Origin: Promethearchaeota archaeon
GTDB lineage: Archaea > Asgardarchaeota > Lokiarchaeia > Sigynarchaeales > SOKP01
Reading direction: 5' to 3'
Assembly (NCBI GenBank): GCA_016839845.1
Contig: JAEOTL010000461.1
Location: 1-30,959 of the forward strand
Length of the DNA stretch: 30,959 nucleotides
Position numbers and translations under genes: made by a program. The notes beneath the pieces were generated by a model that was given only the letters and a program-made list of their open reading frames with translations, was not told the DNA's origin and ran no database searches. Every line of letters begins with the position of its first letter. Position 1 is the stretch's first letter. This document shows positions 14,876-23,021 of this stretch, in pieces.

Positions 14876-16651
14876 TTAGAGTTCGATTTTTTTTGTAATT
14901 AAACCTAGGTGTAACAATATGAATCCAGCTTGTGTGACGATAATTGCTACTCCTGGCCAAAACATAGGCCTTAATTTGGTTATATCAACCCACGAGATGG
15001 CATCATGAATGATATTTCCTAACTGAACTGTTCGATAATCAGAAAATCCTAAAAATCCGGTTGCTGTGTATAACAGTGAACTAAAAACAAAAACAAAAGG
15101 AATATATACAATCAATTCTCTAAGGATATCTGGTAACCTGGGTTTTGTGTGAGCAATTTTGTGGGTAAATAAGGGTATTAGTAACATCCCGATAATAAAA
15201 ATTTGGACAGAAGAATCGCTCCTAGAAATAGATAACATAAAAATTGACACCACAATACCTGGGAACACACAAAAAAGACTCATTATCATATTTATAATTT
15301 GCTTATCTGAACGATTAAATTTGCTAGCAATATACCCAAAAGGTAGTCCTCCTATCAACCCTATTATAATTGTCCACCCTCCTGAAACCAATAGATCTCG
15401 TATGCCGAAAATTACAAGTGCTAATAAATCATGTCCATATTTAGCTGTTCCCAAGGGATGTTCTGGAGACGGTGGGGCGTAAGGTATGTCCCCCCAAGCA
15501 GGGGGTGTTATGTCAGCAAGTGTGTAACTGGTAATTAGTTGAGGAAATATTGAAATTAAAACCAAAAATAATATTAGACTTACTCCCGTCATACTTAAAG
15601 GAGATTTGAATTTCGCAAGTAGCAATTTTTTTAGTTGTGTAAGATCTCCTTTAGAGTTGTTTAGCTTTGCATTTTCAAGCATTTCAAGGTTACTAGCGTC
15701 TACGTTATCTTGAACAAGAGGATTTTTTCTGATAAATATGAGATTTGAGATAAACATAATAATTAAAAAACCAATTAATAAAGTGAACATGCAACCTTGA
15801 AGAACAAAGTAATCAGGACTAACTATAGAGTAAAATAACATAGAACTAAAGCCTCGTAAAGTAAAGGTTAGGTCAATTATAAGGTAAAACATAAAAATAA
15901 AACCAGTTAATCTCCCTACACGGATAGTGTTCGAAATAATCGAGGAATTCTCATTAGTTCTATCATGATTATTAATTGTCTGTTTAGTAAAAAGTGCTGT
16001 AATTAAGAGGGTTAAAAATCCAGTGGGCAATATTGAATACACAAGAATTTGAACAAGCAAACGCCAATTTCCAGTAATTACAGAATCTAGAGTTGAAAAA
16101 CCTGTTATTAAAGGAGGGAAATAGCCATTCCACTCTTGGACAGGGAAAATTCCAACAAAATTTCTTTGCAAAAGAAAACCAAACCAGATGATTGGAGTCA
16201 TAAATCCAATTGTAATACACAAATTTAAAATTTTTTTTGAGTGCTCCTTTTTTCTACTCATAACAAATTTACCAAGGAGTTTACCGAGAAAAAAGCCCCC
16301 AATTACCGGTACTATGAGTATTTCAATCATTCTTGGTACTCGAGACCGTAAAAGATAGGTAACTGGGGCACCCTCATATACGTACACGGAAGTTCCCCAA
16401 TCCCCTGTAAAAAAACTTACCAAATAGTTTATAAATCGAAGAACTATCGGTTCCTGTTCAATAGTTATGGGGGGACCATAATAAGGAATCATTATAGGAA
16501 CATATCTGGGAACTTGGAGCATTAAATAATAATTCATTACCAATCCACAGAATAAGTAAAAAAGCAAAATGAGGAGAATTCTTATGAAATTTTTCTTGTA
16601 TTTCATTGCAATTCCATTAAGTTTCAAAGGACTCTTCGCCACGTGTTCCAT
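14876..16651 (-). CDS. Fused DppB-DppC-like ABC transporter permease, coupling loops absent
   Basis: This 591-aa membrane protein joins two permease halves of the peptide/nickel (Dpp/Opp) type that are normally separate genes. The first half carries GDWGTSV, the family's hallmark near the N-terminus, and YFVLQGCMFTLLIGF, matching the end of DppB. A linker of about 40 polar residues (DNVDASNLEMLENAKLNNSK) follows. The second half shows the DppC hallmark HPLGTAKYGHDLLALVIFGIR (398-418) and GFLGFSDYRTVQLGNIIHDA near the end. In both halves the cytoplasmic EAA loop (typically E-A-A-x3-G) that docks the ATPase is shortened and unrecognisable. No ATPase or binding protein lies nearby. The ATG at 16651 is preferred over a TTG three codons upstream. 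Confidence 0.8.
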   Translation of the reverse strand: MEHVAKSPLKLNGIAMKYKKNFIRILLILLFYLFCGLVMNYYLMLQVPRYVPIMIPYYGPPITIEQEPIVLRFINYLVSFFTGDWGTSVYVYEGAPVTYLLRSRVPRMIEILIVPVIGGFFLGKLLGKFVMSRKKEHSKKILNLCITIGFMTPIIWFGFLLQRNFVGIFPVQEWNGYFPPLITGFSTLDSVITGNWRLLVQILVYSILPTGFLTLLITALFTKQTINNHDRTNENSSIISNTIRVGRLTGFIFMFYLIIDLTFTLRGFSSMLFYSIVSPDYFVLQGCMFTLLIGFLIIMFISNLIFIRKNPLVQDNVDASNLEMLENAKLNNSKGDLTQLKKLLLAKFKSPLSMTGVSLILFLVLISIFPQLITSYTLADITPPAWGDIPYAPPSPEHPLGTAKYGHDLLALVIFGIRDLLVSGGWTIIIGLIGGLPFGYIASKFNRSDKQIINMIMSLFCVFPGIVVSIFMLSISRSDSSVQIFIIGMLLIPLFTHKIAHTKPRLPDILRELIVYIPFVFVFSSLLYTATGFLGFSDYRTVQLGNIIHDAISWVDITKLRPMFWPGVAIIVTQAGFILLHLGLITKKIEL

Positions 16652-16690
16652 TGTAACCAACTAATTTTTTCTCAATAACAAAGAAATCAA

Positions 16691-16704
16691 GATAAATATT
16701 TAAA
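16691..16704 (-). promoter_or_regulatory. TATA box of the fused permease gene
   Basis: Minus-strand TTTTAAATATTTATC lies about 45 nt upstream of the permease ATG. It is one of two divergent TATA-like elements in this 126-nt gap. Confidence 0.4.
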
Positions 16705-16724
16705 AAAAATTGATCACATTTGGA

Positions 16725-16734
16725 TATATTTATA
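16725..16734 (+). promoter_or_regulatory. TATA box of the small membrane gene pair
   Basis: Plus-strand TATATTTATA sits about 48 nt upstream of the preferred start at 16778. It is followed by the Shine-Dalgarno GGGTGAG at 16767-16773. Confidence 0.45.
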
Positions 16735-16777
16735 AGGTAAATTTGAATTATAAATTGCAGACCTTAGGGTGAGTCTT

Positions 16778-17038
16778 TTGGCATATACAACTGAGAGTGA
16801 AAAGCTTCAGAAGTTTGTTGTAGTAATTAAATATATTCAATTTGTTTTTCTTGCAGTGTTATTCTATGGTACCGCGATGGTAACCTACGATCTTATCCAA
16901 CTCATTCCAAATGTACAAATTTCTGCATGGGCAATAGGTTGTACTGTCTTTGGTGGAGAAGGAGTAATTGTATCTTTTCTAATAATACGATCCACTGAGA
17001 AGAAAATTGAAAAAATCATTCAAAAAGGAAAAAAATAA
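16778..17038 (+). CDS. Small two-TM membrane protein, 86 aa
   Basis: The family is not recognised. After a short soluble N-terminus (AYTTESEKLQKF) there are two transmembrane segments, roughly VVVIKYIQFVFLAVLFYGTA and AIGCTVFGGEGVIVSFLII. A basic tail EKKIEKIIQKGKK faces the cytoplasm. The TTG at 16778 is preferred because GGGTGAG, a good Shine-Dalgarno, lies 5 nt before it; the GTG at 16769 overlaps that ribosome site. The stop codon abuts the next gene's start directly, so the two small membrane proteins form one operon and may form one complex. The gene is divergent from the fused permease. Confidence 0.6.
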   Translation: MAYTTESEKLQKFVVVIKYIQFVFLAVLFYGTAMVTYDLIQLIPNVQISAWAIGCTVFGGEGVIVSFLIIRSTEKKIEKIIQKGKK

Positions 17039-17341
17039 TTGAAGGATGAAGGAATAGAGGAAGATCTACAACAGTTAAGAGTTCAAGCTAGATCTAAAGC
17101 TATTGTGTTAATAGCCTCTCTTATTTTGATTTTTCTATGGTTTACAGATATATCTTGGGTAACAGCTCACGAAACATTCAGTACACAAGCAATGGCCGCC
17201 TTTTCTCGTGCTATTGGAATGGGTTCTTCATACTATATTATCCCAATAACTTTTATAGTAACAATACTGTATACCATCTTCTACATCATTTTAATAAAAG
17301 TATTGGTTTCTTCAAGTTTAAAAAGTAGGACGAAATCTTGA
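17039..17341 (+). CDS. Small two-TM membrane protein, 100 aa
   Basis: The family is not recognised. An acidic N-terminal segment (KDEGIEEDLQQLRVQ) precedes two hydrophobic helices, AIVLIASLILIFLWFT and YIIPITFIVTILYTIFYIIL, joined by a loop containing AMAAFSRAIGMGSSYY. The protein ends in a basic SLKSRTKS. It starts at TTG directly after the upstream TAA, with AAAGGAAAA as the ribosome site. Zero spacing to the upstream two-TM gene and the shared topology suggest a hetero-oligomeric membrane unit. It converges on the PHP membrane protein with a 9-nt gap. Confidence 0.6.
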   Translation: MKDEGIEEDLQQLRVQARSKAIVLIASLILIFLWFTDISWVTAHETFSTQAMAAFSRAIGMGSSYYIIPITFIVTILYTIFYIILIKVLVSSSLKSRTKS

Positions 17342-17350
17342 AGAAATCAG

Positions 17351-18958
17351 TTATAAAATCTTTCTCTTTTTATAAACCAATAGAAATATTACATAAAATA
17401 TGCTTGACCAACAAATCCAAGAAAGTGCCTGTATGGAGTTAAGATTTAGAAGATAATTCAAAAATCTTTCAAAGTTATCAAATCCAAGATCATTTAATTC
17501 TCCTGGAAAATCAACTACATTTGCCCGTAAATTAATTGTAATAACACTATGAGTATTGTTCCTTAAATTCCTAAAAATATTGTCTATCGATTTATTAGAG
17601 GGATTATCGAGTTTTAATTTAACGAAGGCGTTCAAATCCTCACTTGTATGAATATCAGAACCTCCAATACAAATTAATGATTCATTAAATCTATTGGTAT
17701 TGGCTAAACAAAAATTTCTTATGCCTGCGTCTTCGACATGGTCCCCATTTACAATCTCAAATCCATCTACTCCCCACTCGCATAACTGTTCTAGAGAATA
17801 AGGAATACCAAATCCTCCTTGGGGATTTGGGTCATAATTATAATGGTTAACAATGACATACCCACCTTTGCCTTTAATATAATCTATCATATCTGATGCA
17901 TTCAATGCTAAAGGAATTCCTGAAGGCGTTTTTGAAAGTGGTGCCACGATTTCTTCATTAATCCCAAAATAATTCATATGAATATCATTTGCATTATCCG
18001 TCCATTCTTCCCCTACCCAAACAGTGAAATTTAGGTTATTGGCTTGGACGTATTTCTGTGCTAAAAGCGCTCCCCTTATGTTATCGTGGTCTGTAAATGC
18101 AGCTCCCGAAATACCGTGATCCAGATAATAATCCACCCTTTGTTCAGGAGAAATCCAGCCATCGGACATTGTTGTATGAATATGAAAGTCAAATAAGAAT
18201 TCATCTGGAGCGAGGTTTGTTTTAATATTATGAGTTGGAAATGGTGTTGATATCAAAAGGATATTGGCTCCAACTAACAAATACAGTGTTGCAACCATAT
18301 AGACAAGCTCAATCTTTAAATTAACCGAATAAGTATAAACTCTTGATTTTTTTTTGTTGGGTGATTTTAAAGGTCTCTGCTTATCACTAAATTTTAATTT
18401 TGGGTGTAAAATAATTAAAGCAAAATGCAGAATCTTAAAAAAAACTAGTGCGGTACTAATTCGTATCCCTACTTGGACAATCACATTAAAGTACCGACTT
18501 ACGAAAAAATATCCAAGGGAGAGATAACCAATTAATATACTGATTGCAATTACAATAACCGTCAAGGAAAATATCTTAAACACAAAACTCATAAATCTAT
18601 ATACAGGATACTTAACAGATTTGAATGTTTCTGTATGGATTTTATTCGCTCTTTTTAACAGTAAATAAATTATTCTGTAAATTACATAAAGCAATGTGAA
18701 CGCAATCATCCACTCAAAATCATAATCCAAAATAAACGCTACTCCTGCTAATGGTTCAATTAAATATCTAATAAGTGGAAGTTCAGAAATATACTCGGAA
18801 GATACGTTAGTTCCTGGATATGAATCAAGAGCATCGAAAAAAACAACTTGTCGTTGGTTTAATATTCCCAAAATTAGGAGAACTGTAACCCATACGAAAA
18901 ATCCAAATGAAAAGATAGAAATAATACGGTGCTCTTTAATGAGTTTCCATATCGACAT
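17351..18958 (-). CDS. Membrane-anchored PHP-domain phosphoesterase
   Basis: This 535-aa protein has about five transmembrane helices in residues 1-240, a PHP-family metallohydrolase domain from about 252 to 490, and a last TM helix (IQALSWICWSSIFYVIFLL) before a basic KKRK end. Metal-ligand motifs are present: DFHIHTTMSDG (H259, H261, D266), DHDN (290-293), VNHYNYD and GGSDIHT near the end. PHP domains hydrolyse phosphoesters or, in some families, cyclic phosphates and histidinol phosphate. The substrate here is unknown. The hydrophobic halves on both sides suggest that the catalytic domain is displayed on a membrane face. The ATG at 18958 is used. The 3' end nearly touches the convergent two-TM pair. 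Confidence 0.82.
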   Translation of the reverse strand: MSIWKLIKEHRIISIFSFGFFVWVTVLLILGILNQRQVVFFDALDSYPGTNVSSEYISELPLIRYLIEPLAGVAFILDYDFEWMIAFTLLYVIYRIIYLLLKRANKIHTETFKSVKYPVYRFMSFVFKIFSLTVIVIAISILIGYLSLGYFFVSRYFNVIVQVGIRISTALVFFKILHFALIILHPKLKFSDKQRPLKSPNKKKSRVYTYSVNLKIELVYMVATLYLLVGANILLISTPFPTHNIKTNLAPDEFLFDFHIHTTMSDGWISPEQRVDYYLDHGISGAAFTDHDNIRGALLAQKYVQANNLNFTVWVGEEWTDNANDIHMNYFGINEEIVAPLSKTPSGIPLALNASDMIDYIKGKGGYVIVNHYNYDPNPQGGFGIPYSLEQLCEWGVDGFEIVNGDHVEDAGIRNFCLANTNRFNESLICIGGSDIHTSEDLNAFVKLKLDNPSNKSIDNIFRNLRNNTHSVITINLRANVVDFPGELNDLGFDNFERFLNYLLNLNSIQALSWICWSSIFYVIFLLVYKKRKIL

Positions 18959-18984
18959 ATGATATATATGATTTACCTCAATCT

Positions 18985-20133
18985 TTATATATATTTATCT
19001 AAGGTTGTCAAAGAATTGGTAAATTTTTGATATATCCTTACGTCAACTACAGGAAATTTTTCACAAATTAAGTTAGTTAGCTCACTTGTATTTAATTTCT
19101 TTGATTTTAAGGGAATTCTACCCTTTAAAACGAGATTAAGAAAGGGCATCTTGATTTTATATGATTTTAAGTTGAGGAGACTGTATTTCAAATTGGATTC
19201 TAATTTCTGTAATATAAATCTATAGAGCTCATCCTTGTGTTCGAGATGTTTAGAAAGTCTCAATGTTTCCCATTGATGGCACCTGTTATTGAGTCGTATC
19301 ATCTGGACTTTTTTAGTGAATTTTCCATTATATTCTACCTCTATAAGGAATATTCCTCTCTTAAACGAGGCATCAATTGAACAAGTTGCTTCAGAAGATC
19401 CGGGATTAAAAATCCAATTATCTATTATAAATTGCTTATGAAAATGCCCAAGTGCTAAATAATCTACTCTGTCTTTAAGCCTTTCTGCTTTATTGAGTGG
19501 TACTCCTGGAACATTCTTCATCTGACCTTCAATTCCAAAATGTTGTAGGAGAATATTGAAGGTGGTCTCCTCTTTTACTATTGCGTCGTGAATTTTTGTT
19601 AATAATGTGGCTGGATTCTGATCAATATAACGATTTCCATATATTGAAATGTTTTTGATTCTAATCTTTCCCCCTTTCTTCTTTTTATAACTATAAGATT
19701 TGTAGATCTCTGGTATGGGGGCATCAAAATCGGCATCGAGAAGCACTACCAAATTTAAACTCGCAAGTAATTTTAACCATGATTGTCCCCGCTTTGAGAA
19801 CTTCATTCCCCGTGAAAATTTGCGAATATCGTGATTTCCCTCTATTGTTATAATTGGGATATTCCCTTTAGTGCAAGTTTTAAATTCGTTTAATATTGTA
19901 ATAACCTTCATTAAATTCCCGGGAAGCATTTCCAACGAGGTAAACACATCACCACCTAATATGATAAAGTCAATTTCATTACTTAACGCTAATTCTAAAA
20001 TTTCCTGAAAAGCTTGAATGAAATCCCCTGATCGAGATTCATTACGATATTGAGCGGCTCCTAAGTGAATATCACTTGCGTGAATGAATTTAACCCGATT
20101 TTCAGAATTCTTAGCTCCAGTCAATGTAAACAC
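18985..20133 (-). CDS. Mre11/SbcD-like metallophosphoesterase
   Basis: This 382-aa calcineurin-like phosphoesterase contains FIHASDIHLG (DxH), LGGDVF, EGNHDIR (GNHD), LQHFG and ALGHFHK (GHxH), in the order and spacing of the Mre11/SbcD exonuclease family. The C-terminal third resembles a capping domain. The frame stays open upstream to 20385, but that extension would overlap the divergent adenylyltransferase gene and looks like translated noncoding DNA. A GTG at 20133 gives a start just before the first motif; a TTG three codons later is an alternative. No Rad50/SbcC, HerA or NurA gene is present nearby, unlike the usual archaeal mre11 operon, so it may be a paralogue or a phosphoesterase with another DNA or nucleotide substrate. 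Confidence 0.8.
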   Translation of the reverse strand: MFTLTGAKNSENRVKFIHASDIHLGAAQYRNESRSGDFIQAFQEILELALSNEIDFIILGGDVFTSLEMLPGNLMKVITILNEFKTCTKGNIPIITIEGNHDIRKFSRGMKFSKRGQSWLKLLASLNLVVLLDADFDAPIPEIYKSYSYKKKKGGKIRIKNISIYGNRYIDQNPATLLTKIHDAIVKEETTFNILLQHFGIEGQMKNVPGVPLNKAERLKDRVDYLALGHFHKQFIIDNWIFNPGSSEATCSIDASFKRGIFLIEVEYNGKFTKKVQMIRLNNRCHQWETLRLSKHLEHKDELYRFILQKLESNLKYSLLNLKSYKIKMPFLNLVLKGRIPLKSKKLNTSELTNLICEKFPVVDVRIYQKFTNSLTTLDKYI

Positions 20134-20276
20134 AATATTCAAAATATCAATAGTAAATACTTTTATTATAAAAACTCGCTTTTTAAGGAATAAAAGTCTT
20201 AAAAAATAGTGAATAATTAAGTTTTTTATTCTTGTTTGAATTATTAAAGATACCAAATTGGAGTTTTTAAGAGAAA

Positions 20277-20852
20277 ATGGAGAAAGGAGAACCCAAATAT
20301 GATATTGGTGTGATTCACGGAAGATTTCAAGTACTCCATATTGATCATATAAAATATTTAATGGCAGGTAAGGAATTGTGCTCACATCTTATAGTGGGTA
20401 TTACTAATCCGGATCCCTCTTTGACGAGAGATTCAAGTGCGAATCCTCATAGAAGTACCCCTTTAGCAAATCCTTTGACTTATTACGAACGCAATTTAAT
20501 GACAAAAGCAGCTCTAGTAGAACAAGGTTTGGAATTATCAGAGTTCTCTGTTGTACCCTTTCCTATTAATGTACCTGAGCTTATTAAATATTACGTACCT
20601 CTGGATGCAATATTCTTTCTTACCATATATGATGATTGGGGGCGACAGAAAAAAGAATATTTTGAATCTTTGGGTTTGAAGATACATGTACTATGGGAGG
20701 TCCCTATTGAGAGAAAAGGGCTTAGTTCTAGTGATATTCGGGCTTCCATGATACAAGGTAAAAAATGGGAACATTTAGTACCTTTAAGTGTTACAAAACT
20801 CATGAAAGAATGGGATATACCTCAAAGATTAGGAGAACTAAATTCAAAGTAA
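20277..20852 (+). CDS. nadM: Nicotinamide-nucleotide adenylyltransferase-like nucleotidyltransferase
   Basis: This 191-aa Rossmann-like nucleotidyltransferase likely makes NAD or deamido-NAD from the mononucleotide and ATP. The ATP-binding motif GRFQVLHIDH (15-24) matches the GxFxPxHxxH class. The region NPLTYYERNLM (65-75) matches the archaeal NMNAT ER-M pattern. The C-terminal SSSDIRASMI (150-159) is the second phosphate-binding motif, normally [IS]SxTxIR. Archaeal NMNATs are about 170 aa, so the size fits. It could instead be a cytidylyltransferase of related fold. The pncB gene at 9.1 kb supplies the preceding step. It is divergent from the Mre11-like gene, sharing a 143-nt promoter gap. 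Confidence 0.85.
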   Translation: MEKGEPKYDIGVIHGRFQVLHIDHIKYLMAGKELCSHLIVGITNPDPSLTRDSSANPHRSTPLANPLTYYERNLMTKAALVEQGLELSEFSVVPFPINVPELIKYYVPLDAIFFLTIYDDWGRQKKEYFESLGLKIHVLWEVPIERKGLSSSDIRASMIQGKKWEHLVPLSVTKLMKEWDIPQRLGELNSK

Positions 20853-20936
20853 TTATTTTTAGGATCAACATTAAATTAATAATGTAATATTATTATCTTT
20901 AATACATAACACAAAATAATTACTACTGTCTAAATC

Positions 20937-21695
20937 GTGCTATTCCAAACTATTCCAAGAATTATTTATGTTTATATTATTCAAGGAATACTGCTAATAT
21001 TTTTTATCATCATAACCTATAAAATTCTTTCAAGGAGGAGAAAACGATTAAACTTAGTGTTTAGTGGATTTTTCATAAGTTCTATTATTGGAACTTTGCT
21101 CAACATGATTTACTACCTAATAGCAGATAGAAATCTAATTTTAATATTAAACCTATTGACAAACTTCTTTTTCATGTTTAGTGCAATATTTCTTCTCACG
21201 GTAAACAGAACACTTTTGGAATCGACTATTGTTTTTAGCATAAAAAGACAAAACATTGCAATCGCTCTCTATGGGATTACCTTATTAGCCGGAATGGCAA
21301 CGCTTGCAATACTCGGTATAAAATTTGACAAGATAATTCGTGGAAACGACAACCCGTTTTTGGGGGTAAAAGTAACCCAAGAAGGAGCGCCGTGGTGGGG
21401 GATCATCTTTTTTATATACACATTCTTATTTTCAATGGCTTCTGTCGTAATCCCTATTGTCCGTACCTCTGTTAAAATTCTTAATAGTTTTGAGACAGAA
21501 TATCTCAAAAGAAAATGGTTTTATTATTTTGTGGGCTGTTTGGGAACGTTTAGTATATTCTACTTGATAAATGTTGGAAATGTATTGGACGACGACACCT
21601 TCAAACTAGCAGTTAGTGTATATGGGATTTCAATCATATTATGGGTATCGTTAATGTATTATGGATTAGGTTATAGATTACAAGAAAGTAAATAA
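20937..21695 (+). CDS. Seven-TM membrane protein of unknown function, 252 aa
   Basis: The function is not recognised. Hydrophobic segments occur at about residues 10-30, 39-62, 67-88, 98-122, 150-175, 195-215 and 224-243, giving seven transmembrane helices. Charged loops (ILSRRRKRLN; SFETEYLKRKW) alternate in a way consistent with an outside N-terminus. No retinal lysine motif or kinase domain is evident. The start GTG at 20937 has no Shine-Dalgarno, suggesting a leaderless transcript. A second seven-TM protein of nearly identical size lies at 23702, and the two may be distant paralogues. A receptor-like sensory role is speculation. Confidence 0.7.
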   Translation: MLFQTIPRIIYVYIIQGILLIFFIIITYKILSRRRKRLNLVFSGFFISSIIGTLLNMIYYLIADRNLILILNLLTNFFFMFSAIFLLTVNRTLLESTIVFSIKRQNIAIALYGITLLAGMATLAILGIKFDKIIRGNDNPFLGVKVTQEGAPWWGIIFFIYTFLFSMASVVIPIVRTSVKILNSFETEYLKRKWFYYFVGCLGTFSIFYLINVGNVLDDDTFKLAVSVYGISIILWVSLMYYGLGYRLQESK

Positions 21696-21770
21696 GAATA
21701 GAAAATGTCTTGCTGAAATAGCTATTTTTTGTCTTTTTAGTCAAGTTTCTCGTGCGAAAAAAAGGAAAAG

Positions 21771-21780
21771 TTTATATAAA
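21771..21780 (+). promoter_or_regulatory. TATA box TTTATATAAA, decides the GNAT start
   Basis: TTTATATAAA preceded by the purine-rich GGAAAAG (a BRE-like element) is the best archaeal core promoter in this region. Transcription would begin near 21800, downstream of the GTG at 21752. It therefore favours the later TTG at 21836, which also has AAAGGGA in front of it. Confidence 0.5.
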
Positions 21781-21835
21781 TATTTATAAGATCTTTAATC
21801 ACCTTCATTTAACTTTTAAAGGTAAAGGGATAAAC

Positions 21836-22939
21836 TTGGCGATTATACCTAAGGAAAGGCAGTTCGTTCATGAAGGAGACATATACTTCCAGAGATTTAT
21901 ATCTAAACAAGGAAGAGAATATGGATTAAGATTCGGCACTGTCAAAGATGTTCAAGAAATATCCACTATCTTTAAAGAAATATATGATTATGATTATATT
22001 ACACCCTCAGTGTATGACCTAAATCAGTTAAGGCAATCTGTACTGGAAGAAAATAATTTATGGTTTGTAGGAGAGGATTTAGAAAATAAAGAAATTGCTG
22101 GTACAGGATTAATTAAGAAAAAAAGATATATCGCTCACATGAGCAAGGCGGTAGTTAAAAAAAAATATCAAGGATTAGGAGTAACTTCCAAAATTGGTGC
22201 TGCAGGTATTATATCAGTTACTAAAATGCCTCAATTCAACGAAGTGTTAAGACTTGATTCAGAAGTTAGAGCTGGTCAAGTAGGGATTCAACGCCTCGTA
22301 GAAAATGCCAATGCAATCCCTTTTGCATTTGTTCCGGCTTTCTTCAATTACGGAGATAAAAGAAAACATTCTTCTGATGACAACACCCCTTATCCTTCTA
22401 AAAGAGAGGAATCAGCATTTTTGTATTCAATCATCCTTAGAAATTTATGGAAAAAAAGAACATCTGAGATCAACTTATTAGATAACGATGATTTCGCATA
22501 TTTCCATAGGTTTGTGAGGGGTTATAATAGAAAAATGAAAAATGATGATTTAATCTTTGGATCTGGAAAAAAAGAGAAGGCGAATGATTCGTACTTTGTT
22601 TCTAGGAATAAGTATGATGGAATAGTAAATCTTTATGGGACTATTCATGAAAAGACCTTAAAAAATCTCTTAAAATCATATAAAAAATGGAGAATGATTC
22701 TGTGGCGGATCCCAACGATACAGGATGGGATCCATTCAATGGATCTCGCAATAAAAAAAGGTTTTAATCTGCTGGGATATGATATAGGATTTCATAATGT
22801 AAACTGGACATTACACGATTCTGTGATAATGGCTTTCTATCGGAATAGAAATGTTGTCGAGTGTAAAGTTAATTGTCTTGATGGAATCAAACCTCTGTTT
22901 AATAAAGTTAGAGATCTTTTTTATTCGCAAATTAACTAG
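21836..22939 (+). CDS. GNAT-family N-acetyltransferase, long form
   Basis: The first half is a GNAT acetyltransferase domain. It begins around YGLRFGTVKDVQEISTIF, shows strands with GTGLI, and has the acetyl-CoA pyrophosphate loop KKKYQGLGVTSKIG (Q/RxxGxG/A). The second half, ending GFNLLGYDIGFHNVNWTLHDSVIMAFYRN, resembles the final strands of another GNAT-like unit, so the protein may be a tandem GNAT with a degenerate C-terminal copy. The substrate is unknown. The TTG at 21836 (367 aa) is chosen from its upstream TATA box and AAAGGGA; a GTG at 21752 would add 28 residues but lies ahead of that promoter. It is flanked by 7-TM and longin-like genes. Confidence 0.78.
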   Translation: MAIIPKERQFVHEGDIYFQRFISKQGREYGLRFGTVKDVQEISTIFKEIYDYDYITPSVYDLNQLRQSVLEENNLWFVGEDLENKEIAGTGLIKKKRYIAHMSKAVVKKKYQGLGVTSKIGAAGIISVTKMPQFNEVLRLDSEVRAGQVGIQRLVENANAIPFAFVPAFFNYGDKRKHSSDDNTPYPSKREESAFLYSIILRNLWKKRTSEINLLDNDDFAYFHRFVRGYNRKMKNDDLIFGSGKKEKANDSYFVSRNKYDGIVNLYGTIHEKTLKNLLKSYKKWRMILWRIPTIQDGIHSMDLAIKKGFNLLGYDIGFHNVNWTLHDSVIMAFYRNRNVVECKVNCLDGIKPLFNKVRDLFYSQIN

Positions 22940-23021
22940 CTTATCACTGTTAAACTCAAATTTAATTTACCCTTTAATTTGCTTTTAGATATAGTAAATG
23001 TTAAAGGTACAATTCTATTTG

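Noticed and set aside
20134..20385. 84-residue upstream extension of the Mre11-like frame
   Set aside because: It overlaps the start of the divergent adenylyltransferase and reads as hydrophobic noise; a GTG at 20133 just precedes the first catalytic motif.
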